A stretch of 64,000 nucleotides of DNA, from positions 2,170,001-2,234,000 of the forward strand of contig NZ_CP102253.1 of the NCBI RefSeq assembly GCF_025145845.1, given 5' to 3'. The notes beneath the pieces are model-generated. The model saw only the letters and a list, made by a program, of their open reading frames with translations. It was not told the origin of the DNA and searched no databases. This document shows positions 1 through 9,184 of this stretch, in pieces (positions within the stretch are counted from its first letter, which is position 1; each line of letters starts with the position of its first letter). This DNA comes from Alistipes shahii WAL 8301. GTDB lineage: Bacteria; Bacteroidota; Bacteroidia; Bacteroidales; Rikenellaceae. Both the position numbers and the translations under genes were made by a program.

Positions 1-1311
1 CACGTGGCTTTCAAGCTCTATACGCGGGTTCCTTATGTCAACATCGTTCCCGAGTCGGCTCCGTCGTTCAACGGTTTCTGGTCGCAGGACCTCTCCGATC
101 CCAATTCGGCCCGCGTGGGGCGCGAGACCTATGCCGGGAAGGTGTACGAGACGCGTGTGCTGTACGACTACCTGCTCTATCCGCAGCAGGTCGGCTCGCT
201 CACGATCGACCCCGTGGACATGACCGTCGTGGCGCAGGTCGTGGTGCAGAGCCGCCATGCCGATCCCTTCTTCGGGGGCGGCCGCGAGGTGTTCAACGTT
301 CCGCGCAAGGTGCAGAGCCAGCGGGCCACGGTCCAAGTGAAAGCGCTTCCGGCAGGTGCTCCGGCCAGCTTCAGCGGCGCTGTGGGCAATTTCACGATGG
401 ACACCCAGTTCCCTTCGGAACGGATCGCGGCCAATTCGGGCGCGACGGTCACGGTGAAGATTTCCGGCACGGGCAACCTCACCTTCGTACAGGCCCCGAA
501 ACTGCCGCTGCCCACTTCCTTCGAGCAGTATAACGTCAAGACCACCGAGTCGATCAACACGTCGGCCTCGGGCATCTCCGGCTACCGCCAGTTCGAATAT
601 CCCTTCATCGCACGGGCCGAGGGCGCTTACGACCTCGAACCCATCGAGTTCACCTACTTCGACCCCCAGCGGGTGCAGTACGTGACGCTGAAATCGAAGC
701 CGCTGACGCTCGAAATCACGCCCGATGCCCGCGGCGGAGGCGATGCGGTGGTGATGCAGGGGCGCGGCATGTCGAAGGAGGAGGTGAAGATGCTGGGCCA
801 GGACATCCGCTTCATCAAGCTGGGCGGGGCGCAGCTGCGCTCCGAGCGCGTGCCGTTCATCTTCAGCGCCGCCTACTGGATTCTTCTGTTAGGTGTGCTG
901 GCGCTTTTCACGATGATCTACGTGGCGCTGCGCAAGCAGATCCGCGAATCGCAGAACGTCGCCCTCGTGCGGGGCAAGCGGGCCAACAAGGTCGCCGTGC
1001 AGCGGTTCCGCGCCGCGAAGCGGTATATGGAGGAGCAGAACCGGCATGCCTTCTACGAGGAGATGCTCCGCGCGCTGTGGGGGTACATGAGCGACAAGTT
1101 CAACATCCCGGTGGCCAACCTCACCAAGGAGAATGTCCGCGAGGAGCTGCACAAACGGGGCGTTTCGTCCGAGGACTCGCAGCGTTTCACGGACATCATC
1201 ACCCGGTGCGACGAGGCGCAGTATTCGCCCGTCGAGTCGGCCCGCATGAACGACGTCTATTCCGAGGGCGTGAACCTGATCTCGCGCATCGAATCGGTGA
1301 TAAAACGATAG
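1..1311 (+). CDS. batD: BatD-family protein, 3' portion (left end cut by window)
   Basis: The frame is open from base 1, so the true start lies to the left; the GTG at base 4 is only the first start-like codon. The visible 436 codons hold extracytoplasmic beta-rich sequence with several Phe/Pro/Tyr-rich segments, one membrane segment near residues 284-308 counted from base 4, and a charged cytoplasmic C-terminus of about 125 residues. This order matches BatD (oxygen-tolerance family), which in Bacteroidetes is encoded with BatA/BatB vWA proteins and BatE and is thought to act in the cell envelope. It is followed 4 bases later by a BatE-like gene, which supports the call. Family assignment is from recognition of layout and neighbours; the molecular role of BatD is not established. 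Confidence 0.85.
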   Translation, partial: HVAFKLYTRVPYVNIVPESAPSFNGFWSQDLSDPNSARVGRETYAGKVYETRVLYDYLLYPQQVGSLTIDPVDMTVVAQVVVQSRHADPFFGGGREVFNVPRKVQSQRATVQVKALPAGAPASFSGAVGNFTMDTQFPSERIAANSGATVTVKISGTGNLTFVQAPKLPLPTSFEQYNVKTTESINTSASGISGYRQFEYPFIARAEGAYDLEPIEFTYFDPQRVQYVTLKSKPLTLEITPDARGGGDAVVMQGRGMSKEEVKMLGQDIRFIKLGGAQLRSERVPFIFSAAYWILLLGVLALFTMIYVALRKQIRESQNVALVRGKRANKVAVQRFRAAKRYMEEQNRHAFYEEMLRALWGYMSDKFNIPVANLTKENVREELHKRGVSSEDSQRFTDIITRCDEAQYSPVESARMNDVYSEGVNLISRIESVIKR

Positions 1312-1315
1312 TGTT

Positions 1316-2134
1316 ATGAAACGATTGACCCTATTCCTGATCCTGCTGTCCGGCATGCTCTGCGCGCATGCGCAGGAGGGAGCCGACACGCTGGCGCAGC
1401 CTGCCGTGACGGCGGCTCCGGAACCCGCTGCCGAGGCGTCGCCCGAGCAGTTGTGGGACCGCGCCAACACGGCCTATATCAATGGCGACTTCCATGCCGC
1501 CGCGGAGTTCTACGAGCAGATTCTCGCCCGCGGATTGAGTTCCATGAAACTCTATTACAACCTGGCCAACGCCTGTTTCAAGGAGGGGCGGCTGGGCAAG
1601 TCGATCCTTTTCTACCACCGGGCCTTGCGGCTGGCTCCCGGCAACGACGACATCCGCTATAATTTGAGCGTCGCCGAGGCCCGCACGAAGGACAACATCG
1701 AGCAGATACCCGAATTTTTCTTCACCGAATGGATGCGCGGCGTGCGCCGTCTGATGAGCTGCACGGCGTGGAGCGTCTTCTCGCTCGCGGCGTTGGTCTG
1801 CGCCCTGGCGCTGTTCCTCGCCTACCTGTTGGCACAGCGTTTGCCGTTGCGCAAGGCGGGGTTCTACGGAACCCTCGTCGCCGCGGCGGTCTTCATGCTC
1901 ACGAGCTGGTTCGCCATGGGCGAGCGGCGCGAGATGCTCGACGACACGCAGGCCGTCGTGATGTCGCTCTCGACGGCCGTGAAGAGTTCGCCCGACAAGT
2001 CGGCGACCGACCTCTTCGTGCTGCACGAGGGGACGCTCGTCGAGATCACCGACCGCCTCGACAACTGGTGCGAGATCACCATTGCCGACGGCAAGAAGGG
2101 GTGGCTCGAATGTAAAACCGTCGAAACGATTTAA
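1316..2134 (+). CDS. batE: BatE-like TPR and SH3-domain membrane protein
   Basis: The 272-residue protein starts with a signal peptide (residues 1-19, ending in AHA-Q). TPR-like helices follow at about residues 44-112, then two membrane segments (about 151-173 and 181-200) and a C-terminal SH3-like domain (about 211-271, with the WCEI and GWLE strands typical of bacterial SH3). TPR plus SH3 directly after batD is the usual composition of BatE. It probably scaffolds envelope complexes together with the Bat vWA proteins; that role is inference. The stop codon directly abuts the ATG of recR, so the three genes look co-transcribed. Confidence 0.8.
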   Translation: MKRLTLFLILLSGMLCAHAQEGADTLAQPAVTAAPEPAAEASPEQLWDRANTAYINGDFHAAAEFYEQILARGLSSMKLYYNLANACFKEGRLGKSILFYHRALRLAPGNDDIRYNLSVAEARTKDNIEQIPEFFFTEWMRGVRRLMSCTAWSVFSLAALVCALALFLAYLLAQRLPLRKAGFYGTLVAAAVFMLTSWFAMGERREMLDDTQAVVMSLSTAVKSSPDKSATDLFVLHEGTLVEITDRLDNWCEITIADGKKGWLECKTVETI

Positions 2135-2731
2135 ATGTCGAAACTTTTACAGGACGTCGTCGGCGAACTTTCGAAGCTTCCGGGCGTGGGACGCCGCACG
2201 GCGTTGCGCCTGGCCATCCACATCCTGCGCATGGAGCGGGATTCGGTGGCCGAGATGACGGAGAGCATCGACCGGTTCCGCAACGAGATCCGCTACTGTT
2301 CGCAGTGCAACAACCTCTCCGACGAGGAGGTGTGTCCGATCTGCGCCGACCGGGAACGGGACCATGCGACGATCTGCGTCGTGGAGCAGGTGGCCGACGT
2401 GCTGTCGGTCGAGAATACGCGCCAGTACCGGGGAATGTACCACGTGCTGGGCGGCGTCATCTCGCCCATGCAGGGCATCTCGCCCTCGGACCTGAAGATC
2501 GACCTGCTGTGCGAACGGATCGCCCGCGGCGGGGTGAAGGAGGTGATCCTCGCCATCTCGACTTCGGTCGAAGGGGAGACGACGCTTTTCTACCTGATGA
2601 ACCGCCTGCGGCAGTTCCCGGGGCTGAAAGTTACGTCGATCGCGCGCGGTATCGGTTTCGGCGACGAACTGGAGTATGTCGACGAACTGACGATCACCCA
2701 CGCGCTGATGAACCGCCGGGAGATCGAGTAG
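2135..2731 (+). CDS. recR: Recombination protein RecR
   Basis: RecR acts with RecO and RecF to load RecA at single-strand gaps. The 198-residue product has the usual length and architecture: an N-terminal helix-hairpin-helix (about residues 11-28, LPGVGRRTA), a four-cysteine zinc finger (Cys55, Cys58, Cys67, Cys70) and a Toprim domain from about residue 78 with the conserved SVEGETT loop. The ATG touches the stop codon of batE, which suggests translational coupling. RecF is encoded in the same window at 9.5-10.8 kb. Confidence 0.95.
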   Translation: MSKLLQDVVGELSKLPGVGRRTALRLAIHILRMERDSVAEMTESIDRFRNEIRYCSQCNNLSDEEVCPICADRERDHATICVVEQVADVLSVENTRQYRGMYHVLGGVISPMQGISPSDLKIDLLCERIARGGVKEVILAISTSVEGETTLFYLMNRLRQFPGLKVTSIARGIGFGDELEYVDELTITHALMNRREIE

Positions 2732-2794
2732 CCGGCCCGCTCGGGAGGCGGGTTTTAGGGGACGAATTTGTGGTTTCAATAAAATAACAACACT

Positions 2795-3793
2795 ATGGAC
2801 TTTGTAACGAACGAGAAACTCACCATCGTGGGTGCGGCCGGCATGATCGGCTCGAACATGGCGCAGACGGCGCTGATGATGCGCCTGACGCCGAACATTT
2901 GCCTCTACGATCCGTATGGACCGGCGCTGGAGGGCGTGGCCGAGGAGCTTTACCACTGCGCCTTCGAGGGGGCGAACATCACGTGGACGACCGACATCCG
3001 CGAGGCGCTGACCGATGCGGCTTACGTCGTGTCGTCGGGCGGCGCGGCCCGCAAGGCGGGCATGACGCGCGAGGATCTGCTGAAAGGCAACGCCCAGATC
3101 GCCGAACAGTTCGGCAAGGACATCAAGTCCTATTGTCCGGACGTGAAGCACGTCGTGGTGGTCTTCAATCCGGCCGACATCACGGGACTGATCACGCTGA
3201 TCTATGCGGGGCTGAAGCCTTCGCAGGTTTCGACCCTCGCGGCGCTGGACTCCACGCGCCTGCGTTCGGAACTGGCCAAATATTTCAAAATCTCGCCCGA
3301 CGAAATCCGCAACTGCCGCACCTACGGCGGCCACGGCGAGCAGATGGCGGTCTTCGCCTCGACGACGCTCGTCGCCGGACGGCCCCTTTCGGAGCTGATC
3401 GGCAAAGAAATGCCCGAGGGCGACTGGGCCGACCTGCAACAGCGGGTGATCCAGGGCGGCAAGCACATCATCGACCTGCGCGGCCGTTCGTCGTTCCAGA
3501 GTCCGGCCTATATCTCGATCTCGATGATCGCGGCGGCGATGGGCGGCAAGCCGTTCACCTATCCCGCCGGCGTATTCGTCCACAACGACGAGTTCAAGCA
3601 CATCCTCATGGCGATGGAGACCGTCATCACGAAGGAGGGCGTGTCGTATAAGAACGTGCAGGGCACGGCCGGGGAGCGCCAAAAACTGACGGAGAGTTAC
3701 GAACACCTCTGCAAACTGCGCGACGAGGTGATCGCGATGGGCATTCTGCCTCCCGTCGGCGAGTGGGGCCGCCTGAATCCGCACCTGAAATAG
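2795..3793 (+). CDS. mdh: Malate dehydrogenase (Bacteroides type)
   Basis: The 332-residue protein has an N-terminal Rossmann fold with the dinucleotide loop VGAAGMIGSN at residues 12-21 and the catalytic His context YGGHGEQM in its second half. It belongs to the divergent lactate/malate dehydrogenase branch found in Bacteroidetes and would interconvert malate and oxaloacetate in the branched, fumarate-directed pathway. The gene has its own 63-base upstream gap and ends at a strong hairpin terminator, so it is probably a separate unit. Confidence 0.9.
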   Translation: MDFVTNEKLTIVGAAGMIGSNMAQTALMMRLTPNICLYDPYGPALEGVAEELYHCAFEGANITWTTDIREALTDAAYVVSSGGAARKAGMTREDLLKGNAQIAEQFGKDIKSYCPDVKHVVVVFNPADITGLITLIYAGLKPSQVSTLAALDSTRLRSELAKYFKISPDEIRNCRTYGGHGEQMAVFASTTLVAGRPLSELIGKEMPEGDWADLQQRVIQGGKHIIDLRGRSSFQSPAYISISMIAAAMGGKPFTYPAGVFVHNDEFKHILMAMETVITKEGVSYKNVQGTAGERQKLTESYEHLCKLRDEVIAMGILPPVGEWGRLNPHLK

Positions 3794-3810
3794 CGGGCAA
3801 TGCAAAACTG

Positions 3811-3839
3811 AAAAGGACCGGATGCATCCGGCCCTTTTT
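3811..3839 (+). terminator. Intrinsic terminator of the malate dehydrogenase gene
   Basis: A near-perfect inverted repeat whose core is the palindrome CCGGATGCATCCGG is flanked by AAAAGG and CCTTTTT, 18 bases after the stop codon. Its T-run overlaps the last codon of the TonB remnant on the other strand. Confidence 0.8.
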
Positions 3840-4012
3840 AATTGGACGAGCGGAAGTCCACGGGAATTGTGATTTCCACGGGGACCTTTCGTCCGTACAG
3901 CTCTCCCGGCTTCCAGTGCGGGGAGCTTTCAAGCGCCCGGACCGCTTCGGCGGACAACTTGCTGTCGGGCGGTGAGCAGGACGCAGGCGCCGATCAGACC
4001 CCGGAACGTCAT
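3838..4012 (-). pseudogene. TonB C-terminal-domain remnant, frameshifted
   Basis: Reading the minus strand up to the TAA at 3838-3840 gives about 45 residues typical of the end of a TonB energy-transducer domain: an alternating helix (AEAVRALESS), then HWKPGELYGRKVPVEI and a terminal IPVDFR strand. That frame has a TGA just upstream and no start codon. In another frame an ATG at 4012 overlaps the stop of the META gene as ATGA and encodes a signal-peptide-like start (MTFRGLIGACVLL). The span is 175 bases, one more than a multiple of three, so a single extra base, for example in the CCC near 3970, would join the two frames. Even when joined, the product lacks the first half of a normal TonB_C domain, so this is a degraded gene or a truncated decoy. 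Confidence 0.65.
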
Positions 4013-4437
4013 GGCCTGGCCTGGAACACGGCGCGCAGTTCGCCGTCGCTCAACAGCAGCAGCATCGGGCCGTCCATGTCGTAATGGGTCACCGATTCGA
4101 GCATTTTGGTGAAGGCGTCCTCCTCGTCCATGCCCGGGCAGGCCATCATCGTCGCGGCCAGAGGCCCGATCTTCAGCGTGCGTTTCCCGTCGGTCTTGTA
4201 GGCGCCCGTCAGGCGGTTGCAGGCCCCGACGCCCGTCAGGCGGTTGCCTTCGGCGAGCAGCGTGACGGTGAATTTGCCCTCCTCGGGTTTGACCGCCTTG
4301 CCGCCGAGCTGGATCAGCTGCCACTCGGTGCCCGCCAGCGGGCGGCGGGTCTTTTTCTGGTAGGAGCGGCAGTTGCAGCATCCGGCCATAAAGGCCGCAG
4401 CGACAGCGACTATCGCAATTTTCAGTAAAATCTTCAT
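4009..4437 (-). CDS. META-domain (HslJ-like) lipoprotein
   Basis: The ATG at 4437 is chosen over an upstream in-frame start at 4494 because it gives a clean lipoprotein signal (MKILLKIAIV, then a lipobox FMAGC). The 142-residue product continues with a META domain: GTEWQLIQLGGK near the start of the mature part, GVGACNRLTG, and a MMACP segment with paired Cys. META/HslJ proteins are small envelope proteins linked to heat-shock or novobiocin phenotypes in E. coli; the role here is unknown. A promoter box faces it at 4462-4469. Its TGA overlaps the ATG of the frameshifted TonB fragment, so the two once formed an operon. Confidence 0.8.
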   Translation of the reverse strand: MKILLKIAIVAVAAAFMAGCCNCRSYQKKTRRPLAGTEWQLIQLGGKAVKPEEGKFTVTLLAEGNRLTGVGACNRLTGAYKTDGKRTLKIGPLAATMMACPGMDEEDAFTKMLESVTHYDMDGPMLLLLSDGELRAVFQARP

Positions 4438-4461
4438 CGTTTTTCCATTTGGATCATATGG

Positions 4462-4469
4462 CAAATATA
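4462..4469 (-). promoter_or_regulatory. -7 promoter box for the META lipoprotein gene
   Basis: On the minus strand this reads TATATTTG, matching the Bacteroidetes -7 consensus TAnnTTTG. It lies 24 bases before the start codon at 4437. Confidence 0.55.
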
Positions 4470-4643
4470 GGGAATTAATTATACCTTTGTACAACTTCCG
4501 GACCCGATATTTCCGCCGCAGGCGGATATAAGTCCCCGCTTCGGCGTGGATTCAAGGGAGGGTCGGGCCTGTACATGCGGCCAGAGGCTGCGAGTACGGC
4601 GGTTGAAAGCACGAAGGCTTAAATAATTTCAAGATAATTTTTT

Positions 4644-5018
4644 ATGAAAACCATCATCGCTTCTCCCCATGCGCCCAAGGCCGTGGGTCCCTATTCGCAG
4701 GCCGTCGAGGCCGGCGGCGCGCTCTATGTTTCGGGACAGCTCCCGATCGACGCCGCGTCCGGAAAGATGGACGAAGGCATCGAGGCCCAGACGCGCCGGT
4801 CGCTCACGAACCTCGGCCATATTCTGCGCGAAGCCGGATACGATTATTCCGACGTGGTGAAAACCACGGTCCTGTTGCAGTCGATCGGCGATTTCGCCGC
4901 CATGAATGCCGTCTATGCGGAGTTCTTTACCTCGGAGATGCCGGCGCGCATGTGCTACCAGGTCGCGGCGCTGCCGATGGGCGCGCTGGTCGAAATCGAC
5001 GCCGTGGCGGTGAAATAA
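4644..5018 (+). CDS. ridA: RidA family enamine/imine deaminase
   Basis: RidA hydrolyses reactive 2-aminoacrylate and related enamines released by PLP enzymes. The 124-residue protein is full length and carries the family hallmarks: AVGPYSQAV near the N-terminus, YVSGQLP at about 28-34, the substrate-carboxylate Arg102 in MPARMCYQV and Glu117 in the LVEIDAVA end. It sits alone, with 150 bases upstream holding a TACCTTTG box at 4482-4489 that could be its promoter, and a palindrome CCTTCGGACCGAAGG just downstream. Confidence 0.93.
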   Translation: MKTIIASPHAPKAVGPYSQAVEAGGALYVSGQLPIDAASGKMDEGIEAQTRRSLTNLGHILREAGYDYSDVVKTTVLLQSIGDFAAMNAVYAEFFTSEMPARMCYQVAALPMGALVEIDAVAVK

Positions 5019-5211
5019 TCCCGCCTTCGGACCGAAGGCGCGCTCCGGGTATCTGGGGCGTGCCTTTTGCTCTTTTGTAGATATTTTGTGAATAAGTTTG
5101 GCTCTTCATGCTGGCTTTTTATCCGGAAAAGCCGCAATTTTGTAGAACCGGGTTTTGCCCGCCGTGACGCCTGAAATCTGAAAATATAGAAATAATAGTC
5201 TGAAAATAGTT

Positions 5212-7764
5212 ATGTCAAAAGCCACCAAAGCCGACACGCCGCAGAAGGTCAATTACAACGATGCGGTTGCCGAGTCGAAGAAGTATTTCGACGGGGACGA
5301 CCTCGCCGCCACGGTGTGGGTCAGCAAGTACGCCCTCAAGGACTCTTTCGGAAACATCTACGAGAAATCGCCGCGCGAGATGCACGAGCGCATCGCTTCC
5401 GAAATCGAACGCATCGAGCAAAAATACCCGAATCCGCTCCCGAAGGAGGAGGTTTTCGCGTTGCTCGACCATTTCCGTTACGTCATTCCGCAGGGCGGCC
5501 CGATGACCGGCATCGGCAACAATTTCCAGGTGGCGTCGCTGTCGAACTGCTTCGTCATCGGCCATAAGAACCCCGCCGACTCCTACGGCGGCATCTTCCG
5601 CATGGACGAGGAGCAGGTCCAGCTGATGAAACGCCGCGGCGGCGTGGGCCACGACCTTTCGCACATCCGCCCCACGGGTAGCCCGGTGCTCAACTCGGCA
5701 CTCACGTCGACGGGCATCGTGCCCTTCATGGAGCGTTACTCGAACTCGACGCGCGAGGTGGCGCAGGACGGGCGGCGCGGCGCGCTGATGCTGTCGCTGT
5801 CGATCAAGCATCCCGACGCCGAGCGGTTCATCGACGCCAAGGTCGACACGGGCAAGGTGACGGGCGCCAACGTCTCGATCAAGATCGACGACGATTTCAT
5901 GCGTGCGGCTCTCGCCGGGAAGAAATACCACCAGCAGTTCCCGATCAAGTCGGACAACCCCAAATACGAGCAGGACATCGACGCCCGGAAGCTCTGGGAG
6001 AAGATCATCCACAACGCGTGGAAGTCTGCCGAACCGGGCGTGCTGTTCTGGGATACGATCATCCGCGAAAGCATTCCCGACTGCTATGCCGACGAGGGTT
6101 TCGTGACGGTTTCGACCAACCCCTGCGGCGAGATCCCGCTCTGCCCCTACGATTCGTGCCGCCTGCTGGCGATGAACCTGTTGAGCTATGTGGACAACCC
6201 GTTCAAGGCCGATGCGAAGTTCAATTTCGACAAGTTCAGGGACCACGTATACAAGGCGATGCACATGATGGACGACATCATCGACCTCGAACTGGAAAAG
6301 GTCGAACAGATCATCGGGAAGATCGCCGCCGACCCCGAAGACCTGGATGTGCGCCGCGTGGAGCTGGAGCTTTGGAAGAAGATCCGCGAAATGGCGCGGA
6401 AGGGCCGCCGTACGGGTCTGGGCATCACGGCCGAGGGCGACATGCTCGCCGCGCTGGGTCTGCGCTACGGCACGCAGGAGGCGATCGACTTCGCCGTCGA
6501 GGTGCAGAAGTGCCTCGCTCTGGCGGCTTACGGCGCTTCGGTGAAGATGGCCGCCGAGCGCGGCGCCTTCCCGGTTTACGACGCCGCGAAGGAGGTGAAC
6601 AACCCGATGATCGCCCGTATCCGCGAGGCCGATCCGGCGCTCTACGAGGAGATGACGAAGGTGGGCCGCCGCAATATCGCCATGCTGACCATCGCGCCCA
6701 CGGGAACCACGTCGCTCATGTCGCAGACCACTTCGGGCATCGAGCCGGTGTTCCGCACCGTCTACAAGCGCCGCCGCAAGATCAATCCTTCGGACGTGGA
6801 CACCCACGTCGATTACGAGGACGAAACGGGCGAAAAGTTCCAGGAGTACAACGTTTACCATCATAATTTCGTCAAATGGCTGGAAGCCAGCGGATACGAC
6901 ACCTCGAAGCTGGCGACGATCTCCGACGCCGAACTGAACGAGTGGGTCGCCGCGTCGCCCTACCACGGCGCCACGGCCAACGACATCGACTGGGTGGCCA
7001 AGGTCAAGATGCAGGGCGCCATCCAGAAATGGGTGGACCATTCGATCTCGGTGACGGTGAACCTGCCGAACAACGTCTCGGAGGCGTTGGTGGCCGATGT
7101 TTACCGCACGGCTTGGGAGTGCGGCTGCAAGGGCGTCACGGTCTACCGCGACGGCTGCCGCGACGGCGTGCTGCTGGAGAAGAACTCCAAGAGCCGGAAG
7201 AAGTGCGAGGAGCATCCCGGCGAGGTGCAGAAGCGTCCCAAGTCGATTCCTGCCGACATCGTGCGGTTCAAGAACGGCACGGAGGACTGGATCGCCTTCG
7301 TGGGCTTGCAGGGCGGGCGTCCCTACGAGGTCTTCACGGGTAAGATCGAGGAGGACGCCATGTTCATTCCCCCGAAGATCAAGAAGGGCTTCATCATCAA
7401 GGTCCGCGAGGCGGACGGTACGAAACGCTATGATTTCCAGTACACCGACCGTTACGGTTATACGAACACCATCGGCGGCATTTCGCGTCTGTTCAACGAA
7501 GAGTTCTGGAACTACGCCAAGCTCATTTCGGGCGTGCTGCGTCACGGCATGCCGATCGAGAAGACCGTGTCGCTGATCGAGTCCCTGCATCTGGACAGCG
7601 AGTCGATCAACACGTGGAAGACCGGCGTGTGCCGTGCATTGAAACAGTATATCGTCGACGGCACGAAATCCAAGGGTAAATGCCCGAGCTGCGGACAGGA
7701 GAATATGGCCTATCAGAACGGCTGTCTGACCTGCATGTCGTGCGGCTATTCCAAGTGCGGCTGA
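5212..7764 (+). CDS. nrdJ: Adenosylcobalamin-dependent (class II) ribonucleotide reductase
   Basis: This 850-residue enzyme reduces ribonucleotides to deoxyribonucleotides using a thiyl radical generated from adenosylcobalamin, so it works with or without oxygen. Diagnostic segments are LSNCF with active-site Cys113, NPCGE at 303-307 holding the radical-site Cys305, and the barrel loop PTGTTSLMSQTTSGIEP. The C-terminal third holds the TSCPB-type domain (SVTVNLP) and ends with a four-to-six Cys cluster (Cys824 onward, CPSCG then CMSCGYSKCG) that may bind zinc or re-reduce the active site. No intein or split is visible. No cobalamin-riboswitch core was recognised in the 190 bases upstream. A strong terminator follows. 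Confidence 0.95.
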   Translation: MSKATKADTPQKVNYNDAVAESKKYFDGDDLAATVWVSKYALKDSFGNIYEKSPREMHERIASEIERIEQKYPNPLPKEEVFALLDHFRYVIPQGGPMTGIGNNFQVASLSNCFVIGHKNPADSYGGIFRMDEEQVQLMKRRGGVGHDLSHIRPTGSPVLNSALTSTGIVPFMERYSNSTREVAQDGRRGALMLSLSIKHPDAERFIDAKVDTGKVTGANVSIKIDDDFMRAALAGKKYHQQFPIKSDNPKYEQDIDARKLWEKIIHNAWKSAEPGVLFWDTIIRESIPDCYADEGFVTVSTNPCGEIPLCPYDSCRLLAMNLLSYVDNPFKADAKFNFDKFRDHVYKAMHMMDDIIDLELEKVEQIIGKIAADPEDLDVRRVELELWKKIREMARKGRRTGLGITAEGDMLAALGLRYGTQEAIDFAVEVQKCLALAAYGASVKMAAERGAFPVYDAAKEVNNPMIARIREADPALYEEMTKVGRRNIAMLTIAPTGTTSLMSQTTSGIEPVFRTVYKRRRKINPSDVDTHVDYEDETGEKFQEYNVYHHNFVKWLEASGYDTSKLATISDAELNEWVAASPYHGATANDIDWVAKVKMQGAIQKWVDHSISVTVNLPNNVSEALVADVYRTAWECGCKGVTVYRDGCRDGVLLEKNSKSRKKCEEHPGEVQKRPKSIPADIVRFKNGTEDWIAFVGLQGGRPYEVFTGKIEEDAMFIPPKIKKGFIIKVREADGTKRYDFQYTDRYGYTNTIGGISRLFNEEFWNYAKLISGVLRHGMPIEKTVSLIESLHLDSESINTWKTGVCRALKQYIVDGTKSKGKCPSCGQENMAYQNGCLTCMSCGYSKCG

Positions 7765-7791
7765 TGTTTGTTTCCACCTGATTTGTGTTCT

Positions 7792-7827
7792 AAAAAGCCC
7801 CAATGCCCAGGCATTTGGGGCTTTTTA
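7792..7827 (+). terminator. Intrinsic terminator after nrdJ
   Basis: Arms AAAAAGCCCCAATGCC and GGCATTTGGGGCTTTTT pair with a single-base bulge and end in T5, 27 bases after the nrdJ stop. Confidence 0.85.
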
Positions 7828-7928
7828 CATTTTGAAGCCCTCTTTTTTTCTGTTTTTTTGACCGGATTTGAATGGTTTTTGTGAAAAAATTGTGTACTTT
7901 TACGACAAGTATGTAAGACGTATTAAAG

Positions 7929-9137
7929 ATGAATATTATGAGAAAGATTTTCTTGACTTTTTTGCTCGTGGCTTTCGCCTCTGCCGCATTTGCCGAAGGA
8001 ACGCCGAAGAAGCCGAGCGTTGCCGGATTCGTGTCGAACGGATTCTGGGATAATTGGGAGATTTCGGCCGGTTTCGGAACCGGCACAGCCTTCTCCAACG
8101 GCGGTAACTCCGGCTCTTGGGGCGACCGTTTCGGTTTCGAGGGCAACCTGTCGGTGACGAAGTGGGTGCATCCGGTCTTCGGTATGCGCGCTCAATTGCA
8201 GGGCGGATGGTTCAACAATTTCGATTCCCAGATCGGCAAGATGACGTGGCCGTACATGTTCGGACACATGGATTTCATGGTTAACGCCTCGAACTGGATC
8301 GGCGGTTACCGTGCCGACCGTGTGTGGTATGCCGTGCCGTTCGCCGGTTTCGGTTACATGGCTTCGAACTTCACGGACCGTAGCCAGCGTGAGAATGCAT
8401 CCGGTTCGCGTCAGGACTTCGCCTTCACGGCGGGTCTGCTCAGCAAGTTCCGCCTGTCGCCCGCATTCGATTTCAATATCGAACTCAAGGGGTTGCTCGC
8501 CAAGTCGGATATTTGCCCTGCGGAGATGAACGGTTCTTATCTGGCCGGACTTTCCGCTACGGCTGGTATCACCTACCGCTTCAACCAGCGTGGCTGGGAG
8601 CGCGGCGTTCCGGGCTATACGGCCGATGACATCCGTGCTTTCCAGAATGCAGTGGCTGCGGGCAATTCCGCCCTCGAAGCCGCCCGGTCGGAGAATGCGG
8701 ATCTGGCCAACAGACTGAAGGCTGCCGAGGCCGAGGCCGACGCCGCTAAAGCCGCTGCCGCCGCTGCTGCTGCCAAAGCCGCCGCCGAGGCCGCTGCCGC
8801 ACAGAAGGTGAACACCCTCAGCCCGACTTCGATCATTTTCTACGATTACAGCATGTCGAAGCTGACGCCGAAGGAGAAGACCCGCCTCGAACTGATGGCC
8901 GACCTGATCAAGAGCGGTCCGAAAGACCGGGTCTACAAGATCGAGGGCCACGCCGACCAGCAGACGGGTACGGCGGCAGGCAACAAGCGCGTTGCCGAGA
9001 ACCGCGCCAAGAGCGTTTACGACTTCCTCGTAAAATGCGGCGTGAACCCCAAACAGCTGACCTACGAAGGCAAGGGCAACGCAGCCAATGTTTACGAGAA
9101 CAACCAGAAGGCCAACCGCGCCGTGATCATCAAATAA
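7929..9137 (+). CDS. OmpA-family outer-membrane protein
   Basis: The 402-residue protein begins with a signal peptide (start at 7929, or at the second ATG at 7938, MRKIFLTFLL, cleaved after AFA). Residues of about 30-225 form a beta-barrel-like region rich in Gly and aromatic strands. A short Ala/Glu-rich coiled segment follows at about 240-295 and includes a run of nearly pure Ala. The last ~100 residues are an OmpA-like peptidoglycan-binding domain (IIFYDYSMSKL, then IEGHADQQTG and a final NRAVIIK). It should anchor the outer membrane to the wall and is usually abundant. The gene stands alone between two terminators. Confidence 0.9.
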   Translation: MNIMRKIFLTFLLVAFASAAFAEGTPKKPSVAGFVSNGFWDNWEISAGFGTGTAFSNGGNSGSWGDRFGFEGNLSVTKWVHPVFGMRAQLQGGWFNNFDSQIGKMTWPYMFGHMDFMVNASNWIGGYRADRVWYAVPFAGFGYMASNFTDRSQRENASGSRQDFAFTAGLLSKFRLSPAFDFNIELKGLLAKSDICPAEMNGSYLAGLSATAGITYRFNQRGWERGVPGYTADDIRAFQNAVAAGNSALEAARSENADLANRLKAAEAEADAAKAAAAAAAAKAAAEAAAAQKVNTLSPTSIIFYDYSMSKLTPKEKTRLELMADLIKSGPKDRVYKIEGHADQQTGTAAGNKRVAENRAKSVYDFLVKCGVNPKQLTYEGKGNAANVYENNQKANRAVIIK

Positions 9138-9184
9138 GGCCGGGCCGTATTGGGGAGGGCGAATGGAACCTTCCCGCCATAGAG

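Noticed and set aside
2147..3805. Very long antisense frames opposite recR, mdh, nrdJ, clpB and others
   Set aside because: They mirror GC-rich codon use of the real genes, give Arg/His/Leu-rich products with no family features, and lack separate promoters.
5019..5211. Possible cobalamin riboswitch upstream of the B12-dependent ribonucleotide reductase
   Set aside because: No B12-box-like core was recognised, and the gap is short for a full riboswitch.
5212..7764. Possible intein or split in nrdJ
   Set aside because: The 850-residue chain aligns by motif order without an insertion; length is normal for the family.
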